Below are positions 20,058-30,757 of a stretch of 64,000 bases of DNA, one piece after another. A model generated the notes under the pieces. It did no database searches, was not told the DNA's origin, and saw only the letters and a program-made list of their open reading frames with translations. The DNA is from Nereocystis luetkeana (taxonomy: Eukaryota; Sar; Phaeophyceae; Laminariales; Laminariaceae). The number at the start of each line of letters is the position of its first letter. Position 1 is the stretch's first letter. The stretch is taken from contig JARUPZ010000014.1 in the NCBI GenBank assembly GCA_031213475.1, forward strand, positions 5,108,556 to 5,172,555, written 5' to 3'. A program made the translations under genes and the position numbers.

Positions 20058-23000
20058 CGCTGACGCTGGCGATGCTCGGGGACGAGGCTTTCAGGGGGGG
20101 CGTTCAGTCCTACTTTGACCGCAATGTATTGCGTTCGCCGTCAGGAGCGGTTAGGTACGGTCAGGCAAGGAGTCGTACCGCCTTCATTCACAATATGTTA
20201 AGAGGGCGGTCAAACACGGTCAGTCAAGTAGGCCAAACCGCCTCACTATACCGGTTGAATGCATGGGGCGGCCAGGTACGGCCAATCAAGCGGTCAAACA
20301 GCGGCGTCCGGTAGTATTGCACATTCGGTTGATCAATCAAGGCTGTCGAACACTTGATATTATCTGAGCACCAACCGGTTAATGTATGCACGCCCTCGAT
20401 GTGCGGAGAGAAGCGCCGATGTACGCGAGAAGCTCGATTCCCGTGGGATAATACATCCTGCGCGTTCTGGATAACACTGCATTCATGGTTCATCTCGAGG
20501 CCACTAAGGTTTTGCATGGGTAGCCTACTTTTTCGCCCACCAAACGTTCTTTTCGCGACTGCGGGTAGAAATGGCCATGACCTTGCCTTTGCCGACTAAT
20601 AGGCCACGCACGTCTGTCAGTGTTTCCCGCTAAGTAGTAGTACACTTAGGTGGGTTTGTATGTAACTGGTGGCCGTGTTGTATTTCCGTGACGACGGTTA
20701 ATCGTGGTGGGGGCGAGAAGCTACCGTTTTGTCACGTTCTGACTTACTGTCGCCAGACGATAGTTCCGGAGACAGGAAATCGGTAGATTTGTACATGACA
20801 GGTAGGCGTGTTGTGTTCCCCGCCTGCCGTTGTTTGTATTGTGTAGGGGGTGGTGGGGGGTATGCAAAATTTTTAGGCATGTTGTGTGTTCTTGTGCTGA
20901 TTTCATAGTCCAACCCTGCGTGCAAAGAGGCAGTTAAGAGGTCTGAGCCAGCCGACGGGGTCACACGGGCCAAGCTGTTTTACAGAACCGTCTGTAAGGA
21001 TTGGATTGTACTAGTGTCCTTCCGTAGTTTTCTGTTCTTCATCTCATCTCGGATTTCGTTTCGTCAAGTTTGCTTGTCGGTGGGGTTGTGTCTTGGTGAC
21101 TCGTCGTTGGTACGTCCTTCTTTGTGGGCCTGTGCTTCTGCAGTTCCACGGTCGAACGGCATTTATTGCGGGAAGTATATATGGCCATCTGTTTTGTCAT
21201 CAATTATCGATACGCAATATCGTAACCCCAAGGGCCGGTGAAAGAGTGATGTTATAGGGTCGAAGAAACGGTGCGGGGGTGTTCAACGTACCTTCGAAAG
21301 TGTTTGTTCGCTTGGCCAGATACGATTGATTGAGGTCGGGGGGTCACAACGCTTTCATACCTCGGACATCGTAAACATGAACGTTCGTCATATATATGCC
21401 GATGTGAGATGACTTGTAGGGTCTGCAGAGCACATACCCAACCGAACCCAGGAAACAGGTGCTACATGGCGCAGATGATATGACGTCTACCCGGCGGCAA
21501 CCGCCAGATCATGAGATCCCTGACTGATTGTTGTGCATTAGAGCAGGAGTACAGGATCCACCGAAGGCGTGGAATATTTCAGGATGGTTGGGGTTTCCGA
21601 ACACCGTTGGAGTCGGTAAGTGAAACAATGTTGCATGTATTTTAGCATATTTTTGTATGGAGTGTCAGCGTGCGTTGGCAGCTTGGCATCTCGCTAAACG
21701 CAGATACGCTCAAGCCTGTCTGCTGGATGGGGCTTTTCCGATACACGGCCTCCTACTGCATGATTAGCTGGGGCCGGGGAGGGGGGAGTAGGGCCGTGTT
21801 AGATGCCTGTGTCGATGCTTGAGACAAAGAAATACGCGCGCAAGGGATAAATGTAAGAGTTCAGGCGAGGCTATTGTTACAGGATTCATTTAACGTTTCA
21901 CACCTTGGACAGGAAATCGGCTCGCACCTGATGACCTAGATCTTTCAGGGAAGGCATGTTTCTGGTGTGTATGATTTAGCTCATGATGACCGGTGGGAGC
22001 CGCTTAACCTTCAGTCTTCAAGGGGATATTTTCGAATGTTGGATAATATGTACTATACAGATCGTGCAAACTATATAGCAACAACCGGTTAGCTTCTCGA
22101 TTATCTACTGTATACAGATACATCGTGATCAGTTCAGCGTGTAGAAGGTTAGCGTGCTGAACGAACCGTTGGCATAACTCGCCACCCTCAACAGGTTTCG
22201 GGTCCGGGGATGGTTGATTCAGTTCTCAACCGGAGAATCGTAAAAAGAGAGGCGGATGGTCAGATAGATGTAGATGGGGTCAAGACCGGCAAAGTGGTGC
22301 TGATGTTTGTGTACAGATGACAGAGATGCATGGCAGACCGTACCTGGTCGTCTACGGTGTGCCAAAAACTACCACCAAATAAATGCCAACACCCATTTCA
22401 CACCATACACGTGGGCAATAATAGTCTGACTCATGGCCTATGGTGCCTCCTCATCGTTGGCCTTCTCCACCAGAATTAGGGGAGGGTACTCGTACCTGGT
22501 ATCTCGTGCCTGGTACCGGTGTGTGGCATATATATGCGGGGCGCTGACATCGTCGGTGTACTGCCTTGCTCGTGGTGCGCTGGCGTGGTCACGCTGACGG
22601 GGATTGCAACCCAATACTCGTGGATTATGCTCCCCGTGACCGTTCAGGCCTGCGGCGACGATGGGGTTCCGTCAAGGGAAACGTGTGGGCCCCGTATGGC
22701 CTCGTGCAGAGTATACAGTCCGCATATATATGAGGAAGACAAAATCTAAAGCTAGCTGCAGACTTCAAGGAGTGGGTAGGTCTATCTTCGGGGAATAGAT
22801 AAGGACACGTTCGACGGTAGAGGTTGCATATTCCGGCCGAAGCTGTTTTCCCATCGCCAGAATGTCAATCTTGTTTCGAAAAAAAAAACCGTTTTTTGCG
22901 TACTCGGGCCATGGGATTATTCGTCGGGATGCATTTTGCTGTTCGCTGAAGGCAGTTTTCGGGCAGAGGTATGGAGCTCTCCTCCAGTGAGGAGCCTCGT

Positions 23001-23129
23001 GAAAATTAAGGCGAGCCTCTATTATTATTGTAGAAAGCCTCTAAGAAGAAAAACACACCTCGGAGGTCATGTTGCCATTATTAGTGATAATGCCACCCCC
23101 CCCACCTACCCCTGCCCGCGGGTGGTATG
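20058..23129. other. No convincing gene
   Basis: About 3 kb with only short frames. Three imperfect units containing CGGTCA..CAA.C/GG...CCGCC lie near 20150-20310. The motif CCTGGTA occurs around 22494-22515. Nothing else was recognised. Confidence 0.5.
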
Positions 23130-24000
23130 TGTTTCATACCAGTTACAAGGTTCCCCTTCGGGATGAAGGTAACGCGAAGTACCGGGGGCGTCGAAAGGCG
23201 ACACGGAGTCACGCGTAACAGGTAACACACGTACAGCTGTTCTTGGAGGAAACCTGAGCCACGGGTTTTGTATTGCTCGAAGGAAAGAGTAAGAAGAGTA
23301 GTGAGCAGGAACTGAGTACTTACTGCTCTTTTTGTGGCAATGACATTACATGCACGCGGTACCATGGTTTGACTACTTGCTGTTACTGTACACTACTTCA
23401 ACTATTACGCAGATAGATGTAATACGGGTAGAAGGGGCATGCGCTCTACAAAATACTACCTGGTGCACTACTCTTAAATACTACGACTACTGACTGCTAA
23501 CTATACTACTAAGGCCTACATACTGCTAGAGCATGACCAATCCCTCATACAATACCGACAACCTCATGGTAAACAGAGAGGTCAAGTAACCACGTGGTAC
23601 CGTGGGTTAGGGCCTACTCTTGGTTGCACTATACACCGCTGCCAGTAATATGCGTGTAGATGTGTGTAGATAGATGCTGTACAGGTAGAAGAAGCAGGAT
23701 AAAAAATACTATACACGACTGCTAGTAGTATTTGTAAATGTACAGGCGATGTACAATAGTATGTACGGTTGAGGGCTTAGGGTTAGCATGCACTCGGTAC
23801 GATGGGCTACTTTAATATTCCAACCACAACTAATTAATACCTGGTACCAGGTGTATACTCTACCAACGTAGAGGACCGAGGTAAGGAGTTTTGTGGCTAC
23901 TCACGGCAACTGGACTCGTGGCAGCAGCAGTTCAACTCTACAGCAGTAGCATCACTACTTACATCAATTGAGAGCAACAAGTCTACATATATATACGGTT
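23130..24000. repeat. Local duplication, copy 1
   Basis: Shares, in order, CCCCTTCGGGATG, GGTAACACACGTAC, AGCAGGAACTGAGTAC, GGCAATGACATTACATGCAC, ACTCTACAAAATACTACCTGG-like and CAACCTCATGGTAAACAGAG blocks with 25350-26280. It lacks the MITE found in copy 2. Confidence 0.75.
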
Positions 24001-24159
24001 GAGGGCATCATGAAAAAAAAAACTGCACTCTTGTCCTGGAATGTTTCTGTCTACGCAAGCCAAAAGAAGTACCAGGTACCAGGTATAATCTGTTCATGGA
24101 TACAGCAACAGATTCATGGCAATGGCACCACATTATTACTACAGCCAATGCCTCCTACC

Positions 24160-24428
24160 ATTGTTACTACTACTGCTATTATTACGACTATACTATTAAC
24201 ACTACTACTGCTACTGTTACTGGTATTTTTACTACTGCTGCTACTACTACTACTACTACTACTACTGCTACTACTACTCCTACTGTACTGTTGTTGTTGC
24301 TGTTGCTGCTGCTTGCTGCTACTACTGCACTACAAAACTACAATTAATACTACTCTACTGCATGCAGTAATACTCCTACTATTAATACTACTATTATTGC
24401 AACTACCACTCATTGTTACTGTTAAATT

Positions 24429-24470
<42 letters not shown>

Positions 24471-24579
24471 TTACTACTACTACTAGTACTACTACTGCTG
24501 CTACTACTACTACTACTTACTACTACTACTACTCCTACTACTATTACTACTACTACTACTACTACTACTCCTACTACTC

Positions 24580-24615
<36 letters not shown>

Positions 24616-24655
24616 ATTAATGCTGATTCTACTACTACTACTACTACTACTCCTA
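24160..24655. repeat. TAC/ACT trinucleotide microsatellite, imperfect
   Basis: Dense TAC repeats with interruptions. The long Leu, Tyr, Thr or Ser frames across it are artefacts of the repeat. Confidence 0.95.
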
Positions 24656-24689
24656 CTATGCCAGATGCACACCGAGACAAGGGGGGTAC

Positions 24690-25080
24690 TGTGGAGGGAG
24701 ACGGGCGGCAGAATAAGCCTGGCTCTGTCGCTTTTGCCCGGGTTGTGGCTCTTGCCCGGTTCAATCACCTGCTGCTGAGAGGGTGCGACTGAACAACTCG
24801 TAGACTATGAATTTTAAACCCTCATTTACTCCTATTTACAGCAGTAGATACCTGCCAACTAACACCTGCCACCAATAATTATCCCAGGTAGACGGACCGT
24901 TATGGTCACGAGCATGCTCGGTGTTAGGTGTACACCACCCGTCAAAAAGGGCTTGGTGCAACAAATACGACAGCCGACAGCTGTGTACTGCTGTTGCTGC
25001 TGTTTGTCTGCAGCTGCTTCTCGTTCTGTTTGGGTTGAAAACTTACCAATAGTAGAGGGGGTGTTCGTGGGTGAGGAGCT
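24690..25080. repeat. Dispersed repeat family C, copy 1
   Basis: Blocks GGCGGCAGAATAAGCCTGGC, TTCAATCACCTGCTGCTGAG, CAGGTAGACGGACC and CACCACCCGTCAAA are shared with 38300-38670; the first half is also shared with 37765-38040. The family borders the TAC/TAG microsatellites each time. Confidence 0.7.
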
Positions 25081-25692
25081 ATTCACGAAAAAACGAAGGA
25101 CTGGGGTTTTCCATGTCACCTACTCGGCTCGGCGAGGCGGAAAAAGCAATCACTTGATTTTTACAGCCAAACCAGCGACGTTCAATGCACCGAGCAACGG
25201 TACGGTGCTCGGCGGGGATCCAGGCATGCGTTGTATTGTACCCACGGCCCCGCAGCCGAAAGTGCGAGAAATAAACCTCGGCCGTCGGAGAGCAACACGC
25301 CTTACGAAAAAATGCATATTATTCGTATACATACATAGCATACAAGATTCCCCTTCGGGATGTAGGTGAAGTGGAATCCCGGGGGCGTCCCGGGGTCGTC
25401 GCAAGGCGATTAGGAGTCACACGTAACACACGTACGTATAACTGTTCTTGGTGGAAAGGTGAGCCAGGAGTTAGCGTATGGCTCGGAGGAAAGAGTAGTA
25501 GCAGTCTCAGCAGGAACTGAGTACTACTCTTCCCGTGGCAATTGTTACATTACATGCACGCCCGCGGTACCATCTGTGGACTGATATATAATGTATATAT
25601 GCTGTTACTATACACCGCTACCAGTACTACGAAGATGCAATACGGGTAGAAGGAGCATGCACTCTACAAAATACTACCTGGTACACTACTAT

Positions 25693-25801
25693 TATTACGG
25701 GGGGCCATAGTTAACAAGACCAAACATTGATAGTAAAAATGGTTAAACATATAGGTTTTCATGTGCACCATCGGTCCTGTTAACTATGGCCCCCCGTAAT
25801 A
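25693..25801. mobile_element. MITE, TATTACGGGGG family, 109 bp
   Basis: Terminal inverted repeats start TATTACGGGGGGCCATAG and mirror to CCCCCCGTAATA. AT-rich core, no ORF. Same length as the copies at 40138 and 55626. Confidence 0.9.
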
Positions 25802-25962
25802 CTGATGACCACGAACTATACTACAAAGTACTACTACTTACTGCTAGAGAATGACCAATCGCTCATACAATACAGACAACCTCATGGTAAACAGAGAGGT
25901 CAAGTAAATAAGTTACTACTAATAATAGGTGGTACCACGGACGGGTTGGGGCATGACTATTA

Positions 25963-26081
25963 TATTACTGGGGGCCATAGAAAATGGAGCCCAGTAGTAT
26001 TGTTATTAAAAATAGGTTTATATAGGCTCGTGTAAGTTTTTGTTTGTACCGTAGGTCCTATTTACTATGCCCCCCGGTAAT
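25963..26081. mobile_element. MITE, TATTACGGGGG family, diverged
   Basis: Ends TATTACTGGGGGCCATAG and CTATGCCCCCCGGTAA match the family. The core shares TTTAT..AGG and GTACCGTAGGTCC. Confidence 0.75.
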
Positions 26082-26317
26082 CCTATACTTTGTTACACTA
26101 TTAATATTATACCGGTAGACCACTGCCAGTAACACGTAGGTGTAGTATGCAGGTAAAAGCAGCATGAATACGGATTACACTACTACAGCAGTATAGTAGT
26201 GTACCTACTACTACCACTATACTTTTAATATTTGTAAATGTACAGGCTACCTACTAAATAAATACGGTTGGTTGAGGGCATCTGAACGGCATACAGACGG
26301 CTACACCAACAATGATC

Positions 26318-26358
26318 CATGTTGAAGATCATGCTGCACATTGTCGGATGGCAAGAGA
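26318..26358 (+). repeat. Retroposon-like tail next to a long TAA tract
   Basis: CATGCTGCACATTGTCGGAT followed by GGCAAGAGAAATAATAATAA, as at 218-280 and (inverted) 50744-50800. Confidence 0.6.
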
Positions 26359-26521
<163 letters not shown>

Positions 26522-26862
26522 GCGGACACCACAACGACTACGACTATTATTGCTAATACTTATAGCAAGGTGGTACTGTACTGCTATTGGGCAGGCAATG
26601 ATAGAGAATCAGCATGCGCTCGGTGCAATGGGCCACTATTAATATTAAATCTACAACTACAACTACTCTGTATTATTTTTTATTTTTTTATTTGCCTTCT
26701 GACAATGTGCAGGGCGTTATCCATTTAAAATGAAAAAGCTGACATAATTCATCGAATACCACTAACTTCATCGAACCAATTCTCCTTCCCTGCGTGTACT
26801 CACTTGCACCCCCACCATTTACCGAGATATTTTACCTACTATGTATCTATACGCCACGCTTC

Positions 26863-27855
26863 CTACTCCGCATCTACATTCCACCCCCACGCCATGGGAA
26901 GTAGTCCTCCCTCCTCCTCCTTTCTCCCCCTGGCGGCCTGGCGGTCTCGCAGGGCGAGCTTATATCGGTGCACTCTGCGCGAGATCGCGACCTGGGTAGT
27001 CACCGATATGACCTGGAAAAGGTGCTCCTTACAAACCCCTTTTCTTGCTAAAGATCCCCCGTCCGTTCCTCCAACGATGCTCGCCGCCAGCTGGTCGATG
27101 AAATCGCTACCTTCCTTCCCGAGGCGTCCAAAGCTTTCTACCGCGAGGGTGACAAGTGTATGGCTGCGCTCGTCGAAGGACACTTGTCCTGCACGAGCGT
27201 AGTGGTTGCGCTTTCGCGCCTCAGAAGTGGAGGCGACTGATCCGTCTCGATCAGCGCTGCCAGCCCGCATGTGAACCCTCGCTTGGGGGTCTGCATGCGT
27301 GACGTCGAGGAGTATCGCCTTGTTGCGGTACTCTGACGACGGAGCGTCTCGGAGGCCTCCCCTCTCTATCACTATGTCCATGCGGAGGTTTCTATCGGCG
27401 TTGAAGGGCGCTCCGCTTTCCATTTGGTGGCGGATGGACAACCGCTTAAAGGTGCGAGACAGCGCGTGGACTAGCGGCTGATGCTGGTTAACCTGTGCGC
27501 CTGCTCGGTGGCATGTACGCGCGTGACGTGTGGTGACATCTCTCGCTTCGCAGCAGGGGCACCTCGCCGCTATGGGCTCCTCCATTCCCAGGAAGCGCCG
27601 TCCCATAGACACGAACTCAGAAGCCGGTATGATACGTGCCATGTCCACGGGCCTTGCACGCAAACAGGCGACTGCGCCTGGTCCCGATAGGCTCCGTTGC
27701 CGAGCCTTGGCAAGACCTCTGGTTTCCGTCCCCCCGAACACGTCGTCCCGATCCGACGGGTCTGCTACCTCGGGGAGCTGGTCCAGAGAAGCAAGTACCG
27801 TTGGTACCGTACCCGGTTGATCTGCTGCCCCAGCTTGTATTGCGCCTTGTGGGAG
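26863..27855 (-). CDS. Zinc knuckle and restriction-like endonuclease ORF of non-LTR retroelement
   Basis: The frame is open from 27855 to TAG at 26863 and overlaps the end of the RT frame by 91 nt at -1. It has no ATG at its start. It carries CPCC-x8-H-x4-CH (CCHC-type knuckle), then a PD-(D/E)XK-like core seen as RMDIVIERGG and AILLDVTHADP, then K-rich helices (RKRNHYA). In R2/CRE-like non-LTR elements this C-terminal endonuclease nicks the target to prime reverse transcription. Separation from RT by a frame change means either a decayed copy or a -1 frameshift. The tail (WGWNVDAE) looks natural. The element's 3' end was not found. Confidence 0.75.
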   Translation of the reverse strand, partial: LPQGAIQAGAADQPGTVPTVLASLDQLPEVADPSDRDDVFGGTETRGLAKARQRSLSGPGAVACLRARPVDMARIIPASEFVSMGRRFLGMEEPIAARCPCCEARDVTTRHARTCHRAGAQVNQHQPLVHALSRTFKRLSIRHQMESGAPFNADRNLRMDIVIERGGLRDAPSSEYRNKAILLDVTHADPQARVHMRAGSADRDGSVASTSEARKRNHYARAGQVSFDERSHTLVTLAVESFGRLGKEGSDFIDQLAASIVGGTDGGSLARKGVCKEHLFQVISVTTQVAISRRVHRYKLALRDRQAARGRKEEEGGLLPMAWGWNVDAE

Positions 27856-30380
27856 CTAATCGTTTGGGCGTCATGCGCCGGCAGTACCTCCACATCATAC
27901 TGTTCTGTCCCTCCTTCCTCGCTTGCGCGGAACGCCCTGTTCCGCCAACTTTCCGGGACTACGTTTGCCATTGCCTCCTCCGATACCCCATGGATATCGC
28001 GAAGGTCCCTGACGCTGCTCCATATGCGGCGAACGAGGTCCGAATTGGGCAACTCCCTTCGGCCTTTTTCCCCTAATGGACCGGAGAGGTCGGCGAGGAC
28101 CTCTGGCACCGTCGCCACTAAGCTCCCGATGGACGCTGACATTCTCCTTGATTCAGCCGACGACAGTCCAAACCACCCGGCCCCTGTGGAGAGGCTCGCC
28201 TGCGCTTTCTGGTGCGGCTGTAGCGTCAACCGGTTCGCCGGGCATCCGTCAGCAAAGAACGGCGATTCGTCCGCTGTCCCTGGAAGCTCGAGAAGGCGCT
28301 CGAGCATCCACATTGCGCTAGTGTCTGCCCGCTGACACGCGGGTAGTGACAGCTCCGGGTCCATTACCCGCTCAATGTAGGAGGTCCGCTGCACCATTGA
28401 ACTGGTGGCGATGAGGTTCGCCGACTGTTTGTCCGGCATACGCGGCAGGATGCGCGCGAGTTGCTCTGCTCCCCCATCTCGGACTATCTCCACGGCGCTG
28501 TTCACCGCGAATGCATCAGTGCCTATGGGCACGCCAACCACCTTTACCCCACCCCCTTCCGCAATGCGAACACCGATGCCCCTCAGAAGTGCTATCTCTT
28601 CCGACGTAGGCATACGCCCTTTGGGAGGCAAAGCAACCGTCTTTCCGGGGTTAATGGCAATGCCTATTTCGCACAGCTCGTGCTGGAGAAAGGGCACTAC
28701 TCTCACCGTGTCCGGTGTGATCTCTGACATGCCGATGCTGATGTCATCGAGGTAGGCAAAGGCTTCAACACCCCGGGGTTCGAACTCCTCACGGACCCGC
28801 TTGAGTATTGGCAGCAGTGGCATGCAGAACAGCGCCGGGCCCATGGCATCCCCTTGCTGCATGCCACTGGAACAGTCAATTTTGCGCCGCTCCCCCGAAT
28901 CCATCTGGAAGAACGTAGGGGCGGGCCTCTCGCCGTAGCATTTAGCAATGAACGGCGTGAGCGCGGGCACGCAAGTGGCCGCCTCGGCAAGTACTGCCGT
29001 CCGCTTTACAGTGTTGAAGGCGTTGGAACAGTCAGTTAGGATGAGCCAGTTTCTTGCCTCATGGTGCACCCGGGCGCGTAGAGCTACCTGCTCCACCCCC
29101 CCTCGAACCCCTACCCCAAACTGCCTTGCCTCACGATTAATCTCTTCCAGCCGTGGCCGCCACTGCCGCATCGTCCCAGCTGCGAGAAGTCGTCTCCATG
29201 TCATACCTACACATACGGGTCGACATTTTTCCCCCAAGGCAGTGAGGTTGGACTGCAAGAAGAGCTGCCAGAATTCCGGCGGGAATGCACCGGGGTCGTC
29301 GAAGATCCGCCTCCAAAGGGCCTCGATGCTAGCTCCAAATTTCTCGCGACCAAAGCCGGTCCTGATGATCGACTGCAGGTGTGAGAAGCGTAGACCGTCA
29401 CTCCCCGCGCCTGATAACGCATTTCGGGAGTTGATGATGTCGAGGGCCACCTGCGAATCGAACTCTTGCTCTGGACGCCAGTTGGGAACACTCCCTTCCT
29501 CCGGTTCCGTAGAGCTTGCTGCCACCGCTGCCACTGCCGACTCGGAGATGGAGGCACGGTCTTCCCCCGGGAATTTGGCTTTCACCCGCTCCCATGTCAC
29601 CTCGTCGCCGGGCGCTCGAGCTTCCGCGAGAAGACCGCGTGCTGCCACCGAAACCCCGCCCGAGTGGCGACAGGCTGACGACGCTCTCTCGTACTTAGCC
29701 GCGTCTGTGGCTTCGTAGGTTGGCCCCCTGCGCCGTGTCGATGCTCGACTGGTGTACTCCATCAACCACGGGAGAATAAGCGTGATGTCACCACGTTCGA
29801 CGGACGCGAATCTCTCGCGTCGCTTCACGCGGCTATCCTGCGAGTGTAGCAGTGCTGGCACTATGTACCACAGCTTGATGGCCCTCAGGAGCGAACTCGG
29901 CGTCTCGGAGTGTCTGTTTGGCCGATGCGCTCCGAGGGCGTGGTTCAGGAGACCGAGCACGTGGGTGAGAAGCTTGGCATGGACAGTAGCTAGCCCCGGC
30001 TGCACCTTAACAACGGTGATGAAACGTTGTTGGAGATGCTCGAGAGAAATATCATCGAGTGGCCCTGCTATTCCTAACGAATTCTGGTCCCACGGATAAC
30101 AAAGCTCTTCCCCCCGTTCATCGTAGTTGTTGTCCGGCCTTCCTCCAAGTCCTGCGACCGTAACCCGGAGTCCAGGATCAGCCTGAACTGCTGCATCCAG
30201 TGATTCCCGTCTCCCATGGCGGGCTGTGCACCCTCGTGTAGCGCAAATGAGTTGTGCGTGTGACCCACTCCTTCGAATAGCTTCCACCACACACCGCGCG
30301 TGCATAACGTGCTGGTTTCCACATGGCAGCCCTACCACTCGGTGCCCCCGAGCAACTGCTGCTCGGCATCCCCCGCACAT
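27765..30380 (-). CDS. Reverse transcriptase ORF (ORF2) of non-LTR retroelement
   Basis: About 871 aa from ATG at 30378-30380. The N-terminus has a RING-like cysteine/histidine cluster (CGGC...CGNQH-MHARC...CATRGC). Reverse transcriptase motifs follow: GAGSDGLRFSHLQ (fingers), RPVCVGMTWRRLL, LILTDCSNAFNTVKR (~445, motif A), SSGMQQGDAMGPALF (motif B) and AFAYLDDI (~540, catalytic YxDD motif C), then thumb-like sequence. The frame stays open upstream of the ATG to 30902, overlapping ORF1 by 145 nt at -1. This fits expression by frameshift or by reinitiation. It makes cDNA from the element RNA. The natural continuation into the endonuclease is in the -1 frame. Confidence 0.88.
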   Translation of the reverse strand: MCGGCRAAVARGHRVVGLPCGNQHVMHARCVVEAIRRSGSHAQLICATRGCTARHGRRESLDAAVQADPGLRVTVAGLGGRPDNNYDERGEELCYPWDQNSLGIAGPLDDISLEHLQQRFITVVKVQPGLATVHAKLLTHVLGLLNHALGAHRPNRHSETPSSLLRAIKLWYIVPALLHSQDSRVKRRERFASVERGDITLILPWLMEYTSRASTRRRGPTYEATDAAKYERASSACRHSGGVSVAARGLLAEARAPGDEVTWERVKAKFPGEDRASISESAVAAVAASSTEPEEGSVPNWRPEQEFDSQVALDIINSRNALSGAGSDGLRFSHLQSIIRTGFGREKFGASIEALWRRIFDDPGAFPPEFWQLFLQSNLTALGEKCRPVCVGMTWRRLLAAGTMRQWRPRLEEINREARQFGVGVRGGVEQVALRARVHHEARNWLILTDCSNAFNTVKRTAVLAEAATCVPALTPFIAKCYGERPAPTFFQMDSGERRKIDCSSGMQQGDAMGPALFCMPLLPILKRVREEFEPRGVEAFAYLDDISIGMSEITPDTVRVVPFLQHELCEIGIAINPGKTVALPPKGRMPTSEEIALLRGIGVRIAEGGGVKVVGVPIGTDAFAVNSAVEIVRDGGAEQLARILPRMPDKQSANLIATSSMVQRTSYIERVMDPELSLPACQRADTSAMWMLERLLELPGTADESPFFADGCPANRLTLQPHQKAQASLSTGAGWFGLSSAESRRMSASIGSLVATVPEVLADLSGPLGEKGRRELPNSDLVRRIWSSVRDLRDIHGVSEEAMANVVPESWRNRAFRASEEGGTEQYDVEVLPAHDAQTISSHKAQYKLGQQINRVRYQRYLLLWTSSPR

Positions 30381-30757
30381 CACGCCGTCTTGACTGGTGC
30401 CAATGGATGCACGGAGTCGCCCTACGCCCCCCGATGCTGATCCTCCCCCCTCGCCACCTTCTCCTTCCCTGGGGAGTTCTCTCTCTTCGCCACCTCCCCC
30501 TCTCGATCCGGGATCCGAACGAAGCTCCCTGCCCCCTCTCGATCCGGGCGTCGGGGGCGACTCGCTGCCCCCTCTCGGTTCAGGGACCGAGGGTGGCTCA
30601 CTGCCGCCGGGTCGAGGGATTCTTCCCCGGTTCGTGACGGCCTTTCTCCCAGTGCTTGTCGCTCGGGACCCCCTCCTAGACCCACGCGGTCGACCTCGTC
30701 CTGTGCCCCCCCCCTCCCTGGCTGCGCTACCAGGTTCAGAGGAAGTATTCCCAGCTA

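Larger units (their letters stand above)
25350..26280. repeat. Local duplication, copy 2
   Basis: Paralog of 23130-24000, with two MITE insertions (25693-25801 and 25963-26081). Comparison with copy 1 shows an empty site for the first. Confidence 0.75.

Noticed and set aside
24413-24764. Long Thr/Tyr/Ser/Leu frames
   Set aside because: They are translations of TAC/TAG trinucleotide repeats in every frame.
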